Part shown: one piece after another, positions 6,276 to 15,604 of the stretch
How positions within the stretch are numbered: position 1 is the stretch's first letter
Layout: each line of letters starts with the position of its first letter
Source: a bacterium
GTDB taxonomy: Bacteria > Zhuqueibacterota > QNDG01 > DSAB01
Reading direction: 5' to 3'
DNA: 33,045 nt
NCBI GenBank assembly: GCA_011388275.1
Contig: DSAB01000077.1
Span: 1 to 33,045 of the forward strand
The notes under the pieces: generated by a model
The model's input: only the letters and a program-made list of their open reading frames with translations
Told to the model about the DNA's origin: nothing
Databases searched by the model: none
Made by a program: the position numbers and the translations under genes

Positions 6276-7640
6276 TTATTGGACGATCACTTCAACCGCA
6301 TCCGAAGCCGGACTCTCGCCTCCCCGGTTTTCCATCGGAGCGCCCCGCGTGGCCACGGCCGTGATCCGATAATAATACGTCGCACCGCCTTGAACGGATC
6401 TGTCCGTAAACCGGCTTTCAGTCGGCGAGGCGATCGCATTTCCGGTCCGGGGATATCCGCCCTGCGGATTAAAATCCGGTTCCATGCCGCGATAAACCAG
6501 ATAATAGACGGCTCCTTCCACGTGATTCCACCGAATCTGCACCCCTGTTCCTGCAAAGAAAGATGCGTGCACGCCGAAGGGAGCGTGAGGTCTTCCAACG
6601 ACAAAGGCGGTCGAGCGGATATAACTTTTTTGATCCGTCAGTGTCACGGTTTCTTCATAATAGACGGCATGGACCCTGTCACCGGTATCACCAATCAGAG
6701 ACGGATAGGCGCAGTCGCCTGCCGCCGACCAGATTTGGGTCTCCGCCTCCCAGGTAATTCCGTCGTTGTAGCTGATCGAGTAACTCACTCCTCGAGGCCA
6801 GAAATCCCTGTAGGCGCACACCATGATACCGTCCGGGGTGACCAGACAGCCCGGAGCCTGCCCCTGTATGGAGGTGGATGCCGGCGCGTTCCAGGACCGG
6901 CCGCCGTCAGAGCTCTGCACGCGATACAGATAGTCATCGGCACCCGCGGTTCGCATGAGACAGACGATCGATCCCGACGGAGAAAGGACGAAACAGGGCT
7001 CCTGAAAGTCGATCCGCTGACCCGGGTCCCTGGCTACGGTGACAATCTCCGTCCACGTGTCTCCGCCGTCCCGGGAAATAACCGCCATGGCTCTCGATTT
7101 CTCTCCGGCGTTGCCGCCGTATACGGGCATCAGGAGAGTTCCATCGGAATAAGTCAGTATTTTCGCCGACGTCGCAGACCACTCCACACCGGGCATGGTG
7201 ATTCTTCTCGGAGCCGTGAAAGATTTTCCGTTGTCGAAACTCCGCACCACAAAACAGCTCACAGCAGCCGGCGCTTTCCCCGGTTCGTCGTACCTGGACT
7301 GAAAGAAACTGATCAGAATCAATCCATCTTCCAGCTGAATCACGGAAGGATCCCGGCAATCCCATACGGAGTTGACAATGGTGTCGGGTTCGGACCACGT
7401 TTTTCCCTGATCCGTGGATACTGTGCGCATGATCACCCCGTCCGGAGAGACATGGCCGCTTCCCTGGCGGTATACGACCATCCACTCTCCGGTTTTCAGA
7501 CGGACGATATCGGGAAAAGCCGCATGAGTCGAAGATTCCACCACAACGCGGTGGCGCATCTCTCCGTATCTGAGGCTTTCGATCTTCGCGCATCCGGAAA
7601 TCAGCCCGATCAGAGCGAATAAAACGATGCTGCGTTTCAT
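6276..7640 (-). CDS. Sialidase-fold lipoprotein with C-terminal fibronectin III domain
   Basis: 454 residues, start preceded by AGGAGG seven bases away. The N-terminus is a lipoprotein signal with ISGC at residues 14-17, so it is probably anchored outside the cytoplasm. At least five Asp-box turns are visible (STDQGKTW, SFDNGKSF, SRDGGDTW, SSDGGRSW, SYNDGITW), marking a six-bladed sialidase/BNR propeller over about residues 30-345. Residues 350-454 form a fibronectin type III domain with the ATYYYRITAVA strand. Members either hydrolyse sialosides or use the fold for other glycans. I see an early arginine-containing strand (DIVRLKTG) but cannot confirm a full arginine triad. Together with the GH92 and GH38 genes upstream it suggests glycoprotein glycan degradation. 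Confidence 0.8.
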   Translation of the reverse strand: MKRSIVLFALIGLISGCAKIESLRYGEMRHRVVVESSTHAAFPDIVRLKTGEWMVVYRQGSGHVSPDGVIMRTVSTDQGKTWSEPDTIVNSVWDCRDPSVIQLEDGLILISFFQSRYDEPGKAPAAVSCFVVRSFDNGKSFTAPRRITMPGVEWSATSAKILTYSDGTLLMPVYGGNAGEKSRAMAVISRDGGDTWTEIVTVARDPGQRIDFQEPCFVLSPSGSIVCLMRTAGADDYLYRVQSSDGGRSWNAPASTSIQGQAPGCLVTPDGIMVCAYRDFWPRGVSYSISYNDGITWEAETQIWSAAGDCAYPSLIGDTGDRVHAVYYEETVTLTDQKSYIRSTAFVVGRPHAPFGVHASFFAGTGVQIRWNHVEGAVYYLVYRGMEPDFNPQGGYPRTGNAIASPTESRFTDRSVQGGATYYYRITAVATRGAPMENRGGESPASDAVEVIVQ

Positions 7641-7711
7641 GAAACATCCTCCTGCCGTAGATTTCGGCTTTGAGTGTTGATGACAAAAATGTTTATATCT
7701 CCCAAACGCCC

Positions 7712-8041
7712 TCAGAATCCGTTTTCACCGGATTGGGCCATATTCATCAGGACCATGCCTGTCAGTATGATGATCCCCCCCAGCACCAGCCCGATTCCAA
7801 GCACGATTCCGACGAGGGTCAGCCAGTCACGGGCGTTCGATGTGCTCCGCCTTCGAACCCAGCTCATGATGATGGTGTCGAAAAAGAGCTTTCCCGTGAA
7901 TATGAGAAACAGGGTGATACCGGCAACCACCCGAACCGCGTCCCACCGGGTCGCGATCCGCTGAAGCGGCCACAACAGCCAGATCACTACTCCCCATTTC
8001 AGAGTTTCGATGAGTATGCCGACCCATTCGCGCTTTTTCAA
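7712..8041 (-). CDS. Small membrane protein, unknown
   Basis: 109 residues, read from a TTG codon; AGGA lies six bases upstream and no in-frame ATG or GTG precedes it before a stop. Three hydrophobic stretches are visible: about residues 10-26 (WGVVIWLLWPL), 37-58, and 73-100, the last glycine- and isoleucine-rich. A basic RRRS loop lies before the last. This fits a small integral membrane protein with no recognisable domain. It follows yraN by 42 bases in the same direction. The coding potential is supported by the hydrophobic pattern and position, not by family membership. Confidence 0.55.
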   Translation of the reverse strand: MKKREWVGILIETLKWGVVIWLLWPLQRIATRWDAVRVVAGITLFLIFTGKLFFDTIIMSWVRRRSTSNARDWLTLVGIVLGIGLVLGGIIILTGMVLMNMAQSGENGF

Positions 8042-8083
8042 TCCGATTCCTGTAATCTTTAACCCATACTCTCAAAAACTTTT

Positions 8084-8443
8084 TCAAAGCCGGAAAGCAT
8101 CCTTGAAATGGGTTATCTCGACCCGGCTTCCCCACTCGATGGCGAGCACGTCGAAGCGGCAGTCCGGTATCTCTGCATTCCGTCTTTCCAGATAATACAC
8201 CGCGGCCCTTCCCAGCCTGCGTTGTTTAGAGGGTGTAACCCGCTCTTCAGGATGACCGTACTCGTCACTCATCGAGGCTTTCACCTCTACGAAGACCAGT
8301 TCGGAACCGTCTGCGGCCACGATGTCGATCTCCCCGAAAGGCGTGTTGTAATTCCGGCACAGGATATTATAACCCTTTTGGGTCAGATATTGGACGGCCG
8401 TTCTTTCTCCCAGCCGCCCTTTCCTCTGATGTCCTCCTCCCAT
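8084..8443 (-). CDS. yraN: YraN/UPF0102 family nuclease-like protein
   Basis: 119 residues from an ATG at 8443 with a perfect AGGAGG six bases upstream; an earlier in-frame ATG (8473) has no such site. The family is a small PD-(D/E)XK endonuclease-like fold. The signature residues are present: [12 protein letters not shown] at the N-terminus, NYNTPFGEIDIVAADG (catalytic Glu and Asp), and LVFVEVKAS (Glu-x-Lys), then RRLGRAAVYYL. In many bacteria it is beside rnhB, as here. Its first 77 bases overlap the end of rnhB in another frame, a larger overlap than usual. The cellular role is still poorly defined; a function in DNA processing or recombination is assumed from the fold. Confidence 0.9.
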   Translation of the reverse strand: MGGGHQRKGRLGERTAVQYLTQKGYNILCRNYNTPFGEIDIVAADGSELVFVEVKASMSDEYGHPEERVTPSKQRRLGRAAVYYLERRNAEIPDCRFDVLAIEWGSRVEITHFKDAFRL

Positions 8444-9101
8444 CTTTTTCCTCCTTTCTCCACCCGCGGACATGAAATGTTTTTCGATGTATTGGACAAA
8501 ACCCGTGAATACGAATCATTTCCACATGATCCCGGGTTCCATATCCCTTGTGCCGGCCGAATCCGTATGTCGGATAGAGGCGGTCGCATTCCAGCATGAG
8601 CCGGTCGCGGGTGACTTTCGCGACAATGGACGCCGCCGCAATCGAAAAACAGAGGCGATCACCGCCGCAAACAGCCGTCTGAACAAAATGGAAATCCGGC
8701 ACGGACTTTCCGTCGATCAGCACATGGTCGGGCTTCAGTGAAAGCCCCTCCACCGCTCTTGTCATGGCCCGGTGAGTCGCCCGCAGAATATTGATTCGGT
8801 CGATCTCATCATGATCCGCAATTCCTATGGAAACCGCCAGGGCGGTTTGATGAATCCGTTCAAAGAGCGTCTCGCGTCGGCTTGGGGTCAGAGCCTTGGA
8901 ATCGCGGACCCCCTCGAGCTTCGTGTGCGAAGGGAAAATCACGGCCGCCGCCACCACCGGTCCCGCAAGCGGGCCCCGGCCCGCTTCATCCACACCGGCC
9001 ACCAGAAAACCCCGCTGCCAGAGAGGCGTTTCAAACCCGGTGTGAGGAAGGTCCTTATCTAAATTCCGGCTGTTCGTACACTCCCCGTTTCCTGCATTCA
9101 T
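8367..9101 (-). CDS. rnhB: Ribonuclease HII
   Basis: 244 residues. It removes ribonucleotides and RNA primers from DNA-RNA hybrids. The catalytic start motif [13 protein letters not shown] lies near residue 37, with [11 protein letters not shown] following. The later acidic positions fall in VLIDGKSVP and [12 protein letters not shown]. The core normally ends at HRKTF; here about 35 further residues, basic and low in hydrophobicity, extend over the yraN start, so the tail may be a by-product of that overlap. The start has GAGG eight bases upstream and overlaps the stop of the GH38 gene (ATGA). A housekeeping gene coupled to a glycosidase gene is unusual. Confidence 0.95.
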   Translation of the reverse strand: MNAGNGECTNSRNLDKDLPHTGFETPLWQRGFLVAGVDEAGRGPLAGPVVAAAVIFPSHTKLEGVRDSKALTPSRRETLFERIHQTALAVSIGIADHDEIDRINILRATHRAMTRAVEGLSLKPDHVLIDGKSVPDFHFVQTAVCGGDRLCFSIAAASIVAKVTRDRLMLECDRLYPTYGFGRHKGYGTRDHVEMIRIHGFCPIHRKTFHVRGWRKEEKDGRRTSEERAAGRKNGRPISDPKGL

Positions 9102-12100
9102 CGTATAACCTCGATTAAACGAACCCCGAAAGGTGGAACGGCCCGTTCAATAAAACCTTCTCCCCTTCCATAATAAATATCTCCCCGGGCATTAAAAAGC
9201 CGGACCTGCCAGCCGTCCTTTCCTTCCAGGGGCCGGATCGAAGTAATTAGAATTCCCTCGGGCAGATCCAGGCCTTTCAGGGCCGGATCCGGCTCATAGA
9301 ACAAGAGCAGCAGAGGGGCACCGGATTCCATGCCTCTCTTTTTGGCCTCACGCAGGACAAAGGGTCCGTGAGGAAACAGTCGAAAACGAACCGTTACGGG
9401 ACCCGGCTGGGCGGCCCGGTAATTGGTTTCCCAGTAATTGTTCATGACATAGGCAAAAAGCCGTTTCCGGTCATCCGTTTTTTTAAGCCAGCCCACGGCG
9501 ACCGGATCGGCGGTGATGCGTCCGATCTGCACCATGGGCACATCCGGAGTCACCCAGGTGACTCCTCTTGTCTCGTCGGATATATCCACCCATCTCTGAG
9601 GGGCAAAATAATTCTTGCAGGAACCCGGAAGCTGTTCCGCGTCGGGACGGAACACACTCCAGGCTCCATCGATACGCACTTCGCCCTCAGGAAGATTGAA
9701 AGGAAATTCAAAATAGACGGCTTCAGGGTCGAACACTTCCTTTTTATATATCGTATTGATCATTTCCACACGATTCAGACCGTTTATTATCCGGATCTCA
9801 CGAACCAGTGAATCGCAACCGGGCGCCTCCGATATCATTTTAACCGAACGGATCAGCGGTCCCGATTCCCCGGCACGCATTCGAACCGGTTCCGATGTCC
9901 GGACGTTTGACGGGTCTCTTCCTTTCACATACCGGTACACATTCCAGCCGGATCCTTTCTCGTCCACCAGTGTTCCGTATTTCCGATGAGCCGCTTTGTT
10001 AACGCCTCCCGAAACCGGATCCAGATCGAGGGAAAAGCTGCCCGCTGAAAGGCTGAAATCCATCGAGCTTGTTTCGGTTTCTTCCTGCTCTCCCGGCCGG
10101 ACTCTGTAAAGGCGTGCCGCCAGAGCCGGAACCCGGGCAATAAAAACCAGAGAACCGTCTCTCAGACGCTGGGTAGACACGGAATTGCCTTCATCATCCA
10201 CCACCCGGTCTCCAATACGGACCAGGCCCGCATCGAGAATCACGACATCTTCCCGGGGCCAGGAAAGCGTGTTCATCACCCAGACATGCTCTCCGTCAAA
10301 AGGGGATCCGGCGGCCGCTTCTTCCATAAGCCGGAAGGACTCCTCCCGGGCGGTTTCGGCGAAAGACTTCTTGATCTCCCACTGCTGAAGGGTAAAAGGC
10401 GAATGCGGTTCGCTGATGCTGTTCCAGGATCCCCATGTGTGTTCACTGTAGAGAAAAACCTGACGCCAGGCCCGTCCGAACCGCTCACGGGGATAATCCG
10501 AGGGTTTGAGAAGAGACCAGAGAATTTCGGCCTGAACCAGCCGTTCGGCAGCCTGTCTGTTCATGGCCGTTTCACGGGCCGAAGAAGCGGCTCCGTCTTC
10601 CCAGTACCCGGTAAAATCTCCCCTGAACGCGGGAAGAGTATGACCGTACTTCTCCTCGAACACGGAAAAGGCCTCGTCCACCGTGGAAATGATCATGCGA
10701 GGCGACAGAAATTTCTCGTTCCACTCGCTGACCTGGTTTGAGAGCATGGGATCCGGAGGACCGTTGTCCGAACCGATGTTGTAACGGAAAACACCGATAT
10801 CGTAGGGATACCCTTCCGCGTCCAGTTCTCTCAGATAATCGAGAATGGCTTTCTCATGAAGCCGCTTCTGAATACGATGAAATCCCAGTCTGCTGTGAAA
10901 CCAGGAGTACCCCTTTCCCGCGACCCAGCACAGTATTTTCTCTTCACCGGAAGGAGAGATCCAGTAAAAGGGCCGGTCCGCCCAGGTTTCCAAAACATGA
11001 CCGATGCGGTGTCCCGTATTGGTCCCGATGGAAAGATACCGGATGCCCCTTTGAGCCAAAGCCGTCACCAGCCCCCAGCTGGTTCCGGGAATATCCGTGA
11101 TCATGGCGGAAATCAGGGGAACCCCGCAAAGACGGGAGATCTCCACCGCCGGATCGAGCTGACGGAACAGCTCTTCGGACCGGCACAGGCCGGTGAGAAG
11201 ATTCCCGTACAGGGCGTTCAGCCCGATCGATCCGTCCCGAATGGCCTGAATGAAACGATCACGCTTTTTTGGATCCGCACGGCGCAAATAACTGTCCACG
11301 GCCCACATGACCTCCACGTTCCATTTAAACCGGGACTCGGCCGGAAAATCGCGACTGGCGTCGGCCAGGCCCATGGCCGTCTCCAGATGGGACCATTGCA
11401 TGGCTTCCACTTCGGACTGTATGTGGGTGTATCCGATATCCACATGAGAGTGATGCAGGAGGAAGAGGGTCTTTTCCTTTACCGGCATCACTCGTACGGT
11501 ATCGTGCACAGTCCTCGATCCGGGCAGGCGCACACGAACCGGAACCCAGGACTCCTGCCGGACTCTGGGAATGGCTATCTGAACTTCATTATAGCCGATA
11601 TTCAGAGGGGCCTTCACCGTGCCGCCCCCGGCGCGTATCTCGGCATGTCCGGAAGATTCGAAATGCAGTATTCTTACCCGCAAGGGCTGCCGTTCCCCCC
11701 GCCTGAGAATCGCGGGTTCTGAGTCTATAGTCACGTCCCTGTCGAAACCGTTTCGAAACGTCATATACCAGGTACGGCTGCCAGCCGATTCTCCGGCCAC
11801 GGCGAGTCGAAGTCTTCGTCCCGGAGTCAGCATCGTATTCGGGACTTCCAGAAAAGCGTACCCCATGAAATCGCCGTATTTGTCGATGAGCGTGCTTCGA
11901 AAGCGCAGCGACACGCCATGAAGCCCCTTCACCGTCCAGTCGGGACGGGTGGTATCCTCCGGAGTCCGAAAGGTCAAAACAGGCTGTTCATCGATAAAAA
12001 GCCGGAAATTATGCGCATCGGAATTCACATCGATACCGAAAGCCCACACAAACACGGCCGCATCGCCTCGCCGGTCATGCGGAATTGCCCCGGTCTCCCA

Positions 12101-12301
12101 CTCGATGGTCCGGCTTCGGTCCAGTGAACGAACGAGGAGAGAGGTGGTTTGATCCTGATATGGAGAATGGTAGGTCAGTATTTCTCCGGCTATATCCTTT
12201 TCATAGCCCCGAAGCCATTGAACCGCTCCCGCCCGATTCCAGCATCCCGCGTACAGAAGCAGCATTCCGAACATGAAAAACCGCGGTGACATCCTTTTCA
12301 T
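9098..12301 (-). CDS. Exported GH38-family alpha-mannosidase-like protein
   Basis: 1067 residues. The N-terminal hydrophobic segment with YAGC (about residues 16-20) gives export, possibly as a lipoprotein. A beta-sandwich region precedes the catalytic domain. The GH38 metal site motif HHSHVDIGYTH lies near residue 282. A conserved ITDIPGTSWG near residue 400 is the likely nucleophile-aspartate region, and GSDNGPPDP contributes a later part of the pocket. The C-terminal half holds the GH38 beta-sandwich domains. GH38 enzymes are Zn- or Ca-dependent retaining alpha-mannosidases, and this is a divergent branch, so linkage specificity is open. It lies 18 bases after the GH92 gene, implying stepwise trimming of the same mannose-rich glycan, and overlaps rnhB by four bases. 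Confidence 0.85.
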   Translation of the reverse strand: MKRMSPRFFMFGMLLLYAGCWNRAGAVQWLRGYEKDIAGEILTYHSPYQDQTTSLLVRSLDRSRTIEWETGAIPHDRRGDAAVFVWAFGIDVNSDAHNFRLFIDEQPVLTFRTPEDTTRPDWTVKGLHGVSLRFRSTLIDKYGDFMGYAFLEVPNTMLTPGRRLRLAVAGESAGSRTWYMTFRNGFDRDVTIDSEPAILRRGERQPLRVRILHFESSGHAEIRAGGGTVKAPLNIGYNEVQIAIPRVRQESWVPVRVRLPGSRTVHDTVRVMPVKEKTLFLLHHSHVDIGYTHIQSEVEAMQWSHLETAMGLADASRDFPAESRFKWNVEVMWAVDSYLRRADPKKRDRFIQAIRDGSIGLNALYGNLLTGLCRSEELFRQLDPAVEISRLCGVPLISAMITDIPGTSWGLVTALAQRGIRYLSIGTNTGHRIGHVLETWADRPFYWISPSGEEKILCWVAGKGYSWFHSRLGFHRIQKRLHEKAILDYLRELDAEGYPYDIGVFRYNIGSDNGPPDPMLSNQVSEWNEKFLSPRMIISTVDEAFSVFEEKYGHTLPAFRGDFTGYWEDGAASSARETAMNRQAAERLVQAEILWSLLKPSDYPRERFGRAWRQVFLYSEHTWGSWNSISEPHSPFTLQQWEIKKSFAETAREESFRLMEEAAAGSPFDGEHVWVMNTLSWPREDVVILDAGLVRIGDRVVDDEGNSVSTQRLRDGSLVFIARVPALAARLYRVRPGEQEETETSSMDFSLSAGSFSLDLDPVSGGVNKAAHRKYGTLVDEKGSGWNVYRYVKGRDPSNVRTSEPVRMRAGESGPLIRSVKMISEAPGCDSLVREIRIINGLNRVEMINTIYKKEVFDPEAVYFEFPFNLPEGEVRIDGAWSVFRPDAEQLPGSCKNYFAPQRWVDISDETRGVTWVTPDVPMVQIGRITADPVAVGWLKKTDDRKRLFAYVMNNYWETNYRAAQPGPVTVRFRLFPHGPFVLREAKKRGMESGAPLLLLFYEPDPALKGLDLPEGILITSIRPLEGKDGWQVRLFNARGDIYYGRGEGFIERAVPPFGVRLIEVIR

Positions 12302-12319
12302 TGGTCCTCTCCGTATCCT

Positions 12320-15274
12320 CTATTCGACAAGGATCTCGTCCACGAAAATCCAGGCCTTGCCCCCGGCTCCCACATGCCATTCCGGCACCACGGACCGGTT
12401 ATGCGCGTGAACGCGTATATAACGAACGGACACGTTGGGCAATTCCACCATAAAATCCCCGGAAATGCCTCCCCACGCCGTGTCCGCCACGGTATTGACC
12501 ACCCGGCCCGCTCTGGAAAAATGCACGCCGTCACGGGACACCTCTATGACGACCGAATCGGGCATCCAGATCCACGATCCCGCGTCCTGAAGAAATCCGG
12601 CGCCCGCCCCCCTCACTTCCTGCACGGATCCCAGATCGACCACGGCCTGAAAATCGATTCCCTCATAGCCCTGCCACGCACCGTTTTTAAAATTGTTCCC
12701 GCCGCGGATCAAATCGATGAGGGCCTCGTCTCCACCCCCGGTATATTGCGGACTGTACGGGGTTTCGATCTCGACGCGGCGATGGGGCGGATGCCGTGTG
12801 TATTCCGCGGTCACCACGGCGCTCCACCCGTGCACGGGATGACGGGCCCGCGCCCTGACAAGAGTGTGGTCGTAAATCCAGAACGGCGCGGCGGCCTGTG
12901 CGTCCTGATGACCGGGCTCGCGTCCATCCAGAGTGTAATACACCACCGCATCGTCCATGAGGCCGGACACCGTGACTCGCATGGAATCGCTGAAGGTCCG
13001 CGCGTCGGCCTGAATGACCGGAACAGGCACCAGAACCGGTTCGTCGATCGACGAGCGCGGCCGCCAGGAAGGCGCCCAATTTCGTTTGTCCGGACGCCGG
13101 CTCATCGTGAACTCGAGATCCCCGCCCGCCATAATCGCTTCATGGGCCAGCACCAGAGAAGAATGATTCTTCTGATTCAGCTTCATGGACCGGACATAGG
13201 GCCGGTTTCGACTGTTCCCGGGAGCCTGAATCGTGAAAGTTTTTCCATTGTCCAGATGCAAAACCGCCTTCTCAAACCAGGGCGAGCCCAGGACATATTC
13301 CGGTTTTCCCGGTTGAACGGGATAGAAACCCAGGGCGCTGAGAACCAGCCACGCGCTCATCTGCCCGCAGTCTTCATTACCGCATAAACCTTCAGGCGAA
13401 TCATCGTAAAGCGTGTTCATGATTTGACGGACGCGCTTCTGCGTCTTCCATGGCCGGCCTGCATAAGCATAGAGGTAGGCCATGTGATGGCTGGGTTCAT
13501 TGCCATGGGCGTACTGCCCGATCAGACCGGTGATGTCGGCCTGATCCCGGCCCGTGGTCTCGGAGATTTCGTCGAAGAGGGCGTCGAGTTTCCGGATAAA
13601 AGCCTCCTCCCCTCCCATCAGCGCCATCAGCCCCTCCACATCCTGAGGCGCGAAAAATGAATACTGCCAGGCGTTGGCTTCGGTATAGTTGAAACTGACT
13701 TCTCGCGGGTCGAAAGGACTCAGCCAGCCGCCGTTCAGCCGGGGGCGCATGAAGCCTGTGGACGCGTCATACAGATTCTTGTAAGACTGGGCCCACAGCC
13801 TGTATCTACGGGCCGCGTCCTCCAAACCGAGATCTTCGGCCATTCTGGCGATGCACCAGTCGTCATAAGCATATTCCAGGGTCTTGGACACGGATTCCGA
13901 TTCCGCGTCCATGGAGATAAAACCCTGTTCTTTAAACATGTCCAGCCCCAGATGATCGAGTTCGGCGCTGTGCATCATGGCTTCCAACGCCAGTGGCGTG
14001 TCAAAATCGCGCAATCCCTTAAAATAGGCGTCCGCAATTACGGAAACGGCATGGTATCCGATCATACAGCCCGTGTAATTGGCCGCCAGCTCCCACATGG
14101 GAAGCCGTCCGCCCTGCTTATAGTGGATCAGAAGAGTCCGGATAAAATCAAGAGTTCGGTCCGGCTCCAGAATCGTCAGAAGAGGATGCGCCGCCCGAAA
14201 CGTGTCCCACAGCGAGAATACCGTGTAATGCGTATGCCGGTCCGACTTGTGAACGGCCTGGTCCATACCCCGGTAGCGGCCGTCCACATCCATATACAGA
14301 TTCGGATTGAGCAGGGCGTGATACAACGCGGTATAAAAGACCCGGAACTGAGAGGGTGTGCCTCCGGACACCCGTATCCGGCCCAGAGACCGGGCCCAGA
14401 TTTCCCGGGCCTGGTCATGGACCCGGTCAAAATCCCAGTGCGGGATCTCTGCATCCAGGTTCCGCCTCGCCCCCTCTTCATCCACCGCGGAAAGCCCAAC
14501 CTTGACCAGCAGCTCCGAGTCCGTCCCGTCAAAAGTCATGACGGATTTGACATGCCTGCCCCTGAGATCCACTCCCGGTACCGGCATATCGTGATCATAC
14601 AGACCCAGCGTCTGAAAGGGTCTGGAAAAACGGATCACGAAAAAGACCCATTGATCGCGCGCCCAGGAGGATGAGCGCCTGTATCCGGCCAGTTCCCGGT
14701 CGTTCACCTTTCGAATAAAAGAATCCAGAACCGGGTCGCGGTGAGTCAGATCACAGATAACATGGGCAGACTTTCCGCCCGGAAATCGTATCCTGTGAAA
14801 TCCCGCCCGCTGCGTGACCGTCAACTCCACTTCGATTCCGCTTTTCATACGCACACCGTAATGTCCGGGTGAAGCGGTCTCCTCTTTATGGCTGAAGAAC
14901 TCGCCGTATCCCGAACCGGGTGAGTCCGATCCGTTGTTCAGCCTGACCGGACCGGTCATGGGCATAAGAAGAATGTCGGCGTAATCGGGAATTCCCGTTC
15001 CCGACAGATGGGTATGGCTGAATCCGTAGATGACAGAATCGGAATAATGGTATCCGGAACAGCCGTCCCATCCGGTCAGGCGGGTGTCGGGACTCAGCTG
15101 AACCATGCCAAACGGAAGGCTGGGGCCCGGATAGGTATGGCCGTGAGCGCCCGTTCCGATGAAGGGATCGACCCAGTCCACGGGTTCATGAACTATTTCC
15201 ACTTCCCTGTGGCAGGCTGTAAACAGCACTGGAAGTAAAAGCCAGCCCCTCCACAATGCAAATCGTTTATTCAT
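12320..15274 (-). CDS. GH92 alpha-mannosidase lipoprotein with C-terminal F5/8-type domain
   Basis: 984 residues. The leader has LFTAC near residues 17-21, a probable lipoprotein cleavage site. GH92 hallmarks: VDPFIGTGAHGHTYPG (about residue 36), FSHTHLSGTG, EYAYDDWCIA, GNEPSHHMAYLY (about residue 590), and GNEDCGQMSAW, which carries the Glu expected to be the general acid. GH92 enzymes are Ca-dependent inverting exo-alpha-mannosidases acting on N-glycans and yeast mannan. After the catalytic part, a chitobiase-type beta-sandwich (YYTLDGREPG, about residue 780) and a discoidin/F5-8 type carbohydrate-binding domain (about 840-984) follow. The start has GGAG five bases upstream. It leads a string with GH38 directly downstream. 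Confidence 0.93.
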   Translation of the reverse strand: MNKRFALWRGWLLLPVLFTACHREVEIVHEPVDWVDPFIGTGAHGHTYPGPSLPFGMVQLSPDTRLTGWDGCSGYHYSDSVIYGFSHTHLSGTGIPDYADILLMPMTGPVRLNNGSDSPGSGYGEFFSHKEETASPGHYGVRMKSGIEVELTVTQRAGFHRIRFPGGKSAHVICDLTHRDPVLDSFIRKVNDRELAGYRRSSSWARDQWVFFVIRFSRPFQTLGLYDHDMPVPGVDLRGRHVKSVMTFDGTDSELLVKVGLSAVDEEGARRNLDAEIPHWDFDRVHDQAREIWARSLGRIRVSGGTPSQFRVFYTALYHALLNPNLYMDVDGRYRGMDQAVHKSDRHTHYTVFSLWDTFRAAHPLLTILEPDRTLDFIRTLLIHYKQGGRLPMWELAANYTGCMIGYHAVSVIADAYFKGLRDFDTPLALEAMMHSAELDHLGLDMFKEQGFISMDAESESVSKTLEYAYDDWCIARMAEDLGLEDAARRYRLWAQSYKNLYDASTGFMRPRLNGGWLSPFDPREVSFNYTEANAWQYSFFAPQDVEGLMALMGGEEAFIRKLDALFDEISETTGRDQADITGLIGQYAHGNEPSHHMAYLYAYAGRPWKTQKRVRQIMNTLYDDSPEGLCGNEDCGQMSAWLVLSALGFYPVQPGKPEYVLGSPWFEKAVLHLDNGKTFTIQAPGNSRNRPYVRSMKLNQKNHSSLVLAHEAIMAGGDLEFTMSRRPDKRNWAPSWRPRSSIDEPVLVPVPVIQADARTFSDSMRVTVSGLMDDAVVYYTLDGREPGHQDAQAAAPFWIYDHTLVRARARHPVHGWSAVVTAEYTRHPPHRRVEIETPYSPQYTGGGDEALIDLIRGGNNFKNGAWQGYEGIDFQAVVDLGSVQEVRGAGAGFLQDAGSWIWMPDSVVIEVSRDGVHFSRAGRVVNTVADTAWGGISGDFMVELPNVSVRYIRVHAHNRSVVPEWHVGAGGKAWIFVDEILVE

Positions 15275-15376
15275 GCCTTCTCCAATGAATCATTCCAGAA
15301 ACCGTGACGTGAGTCATGAGCCGATCGATAAAACATGAAAAAATCCATCTGCTGTTCAAACCATAAAACCCGCCTT

Positions 15377-15604
15377 TCAGGAGGATGTTTTGCAGGTTCC
15401 AGAACACGCGGCACATTTGCCGGAACACGACGAAGAACCGACTGCGGGTCTGAACAGATTTCCACCCATATAAAAAGCCGAATACGTCTCCCGAAGGTCG
15501 GCGCTTCCACATTGAGGGCAAAGGGTTTGCGCCTTTCGGGATATGCTGGTAAAAACTTCGAACCGATACCCGCATTTCCGGCAGATGAATTCATACGTCG
15601 GCAT
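15377..15604 (-). CDS. FmdB-family zinc ribbon protein
   Basis: 75 residues, beginning MPTYEFICRKCG, the FmdB/CxxC-CxxC-SSSS signature. Zinc-ribbon cysteines are CRKC (8-11) and CPQC (29-32). The C-terminus has a second cysteine-rich patch, CSGKCAACSGTC, beyond the usual short tail. These small proteins are cytoplasmic and thought to regulate or bind nucleic acid or partner proteins, with function mostly unproven. The start has GGAGGGG upstream and lies inside the last 14 bases of the MFS gene, so the two are coupled. GH92 begins 102 bases downstream. Confidence 0.85.
   Translation of the reverse strand: MPTYEFICRKCGYRFEVFTSISRKAQTLCPQCGSADLRETYSAFYMGGNLFRPAVGSSSCSGKCAACSGTCKTSS

Noticed and set aside
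6279-7622. 447-codon plus-strand frame opposite the sialidase-fold gene
   Set aside because: Antisense shadow: the minus strand shows Asp-boxes, a lipoprotein signal and a strong ribosome site; this strand shows no motif.
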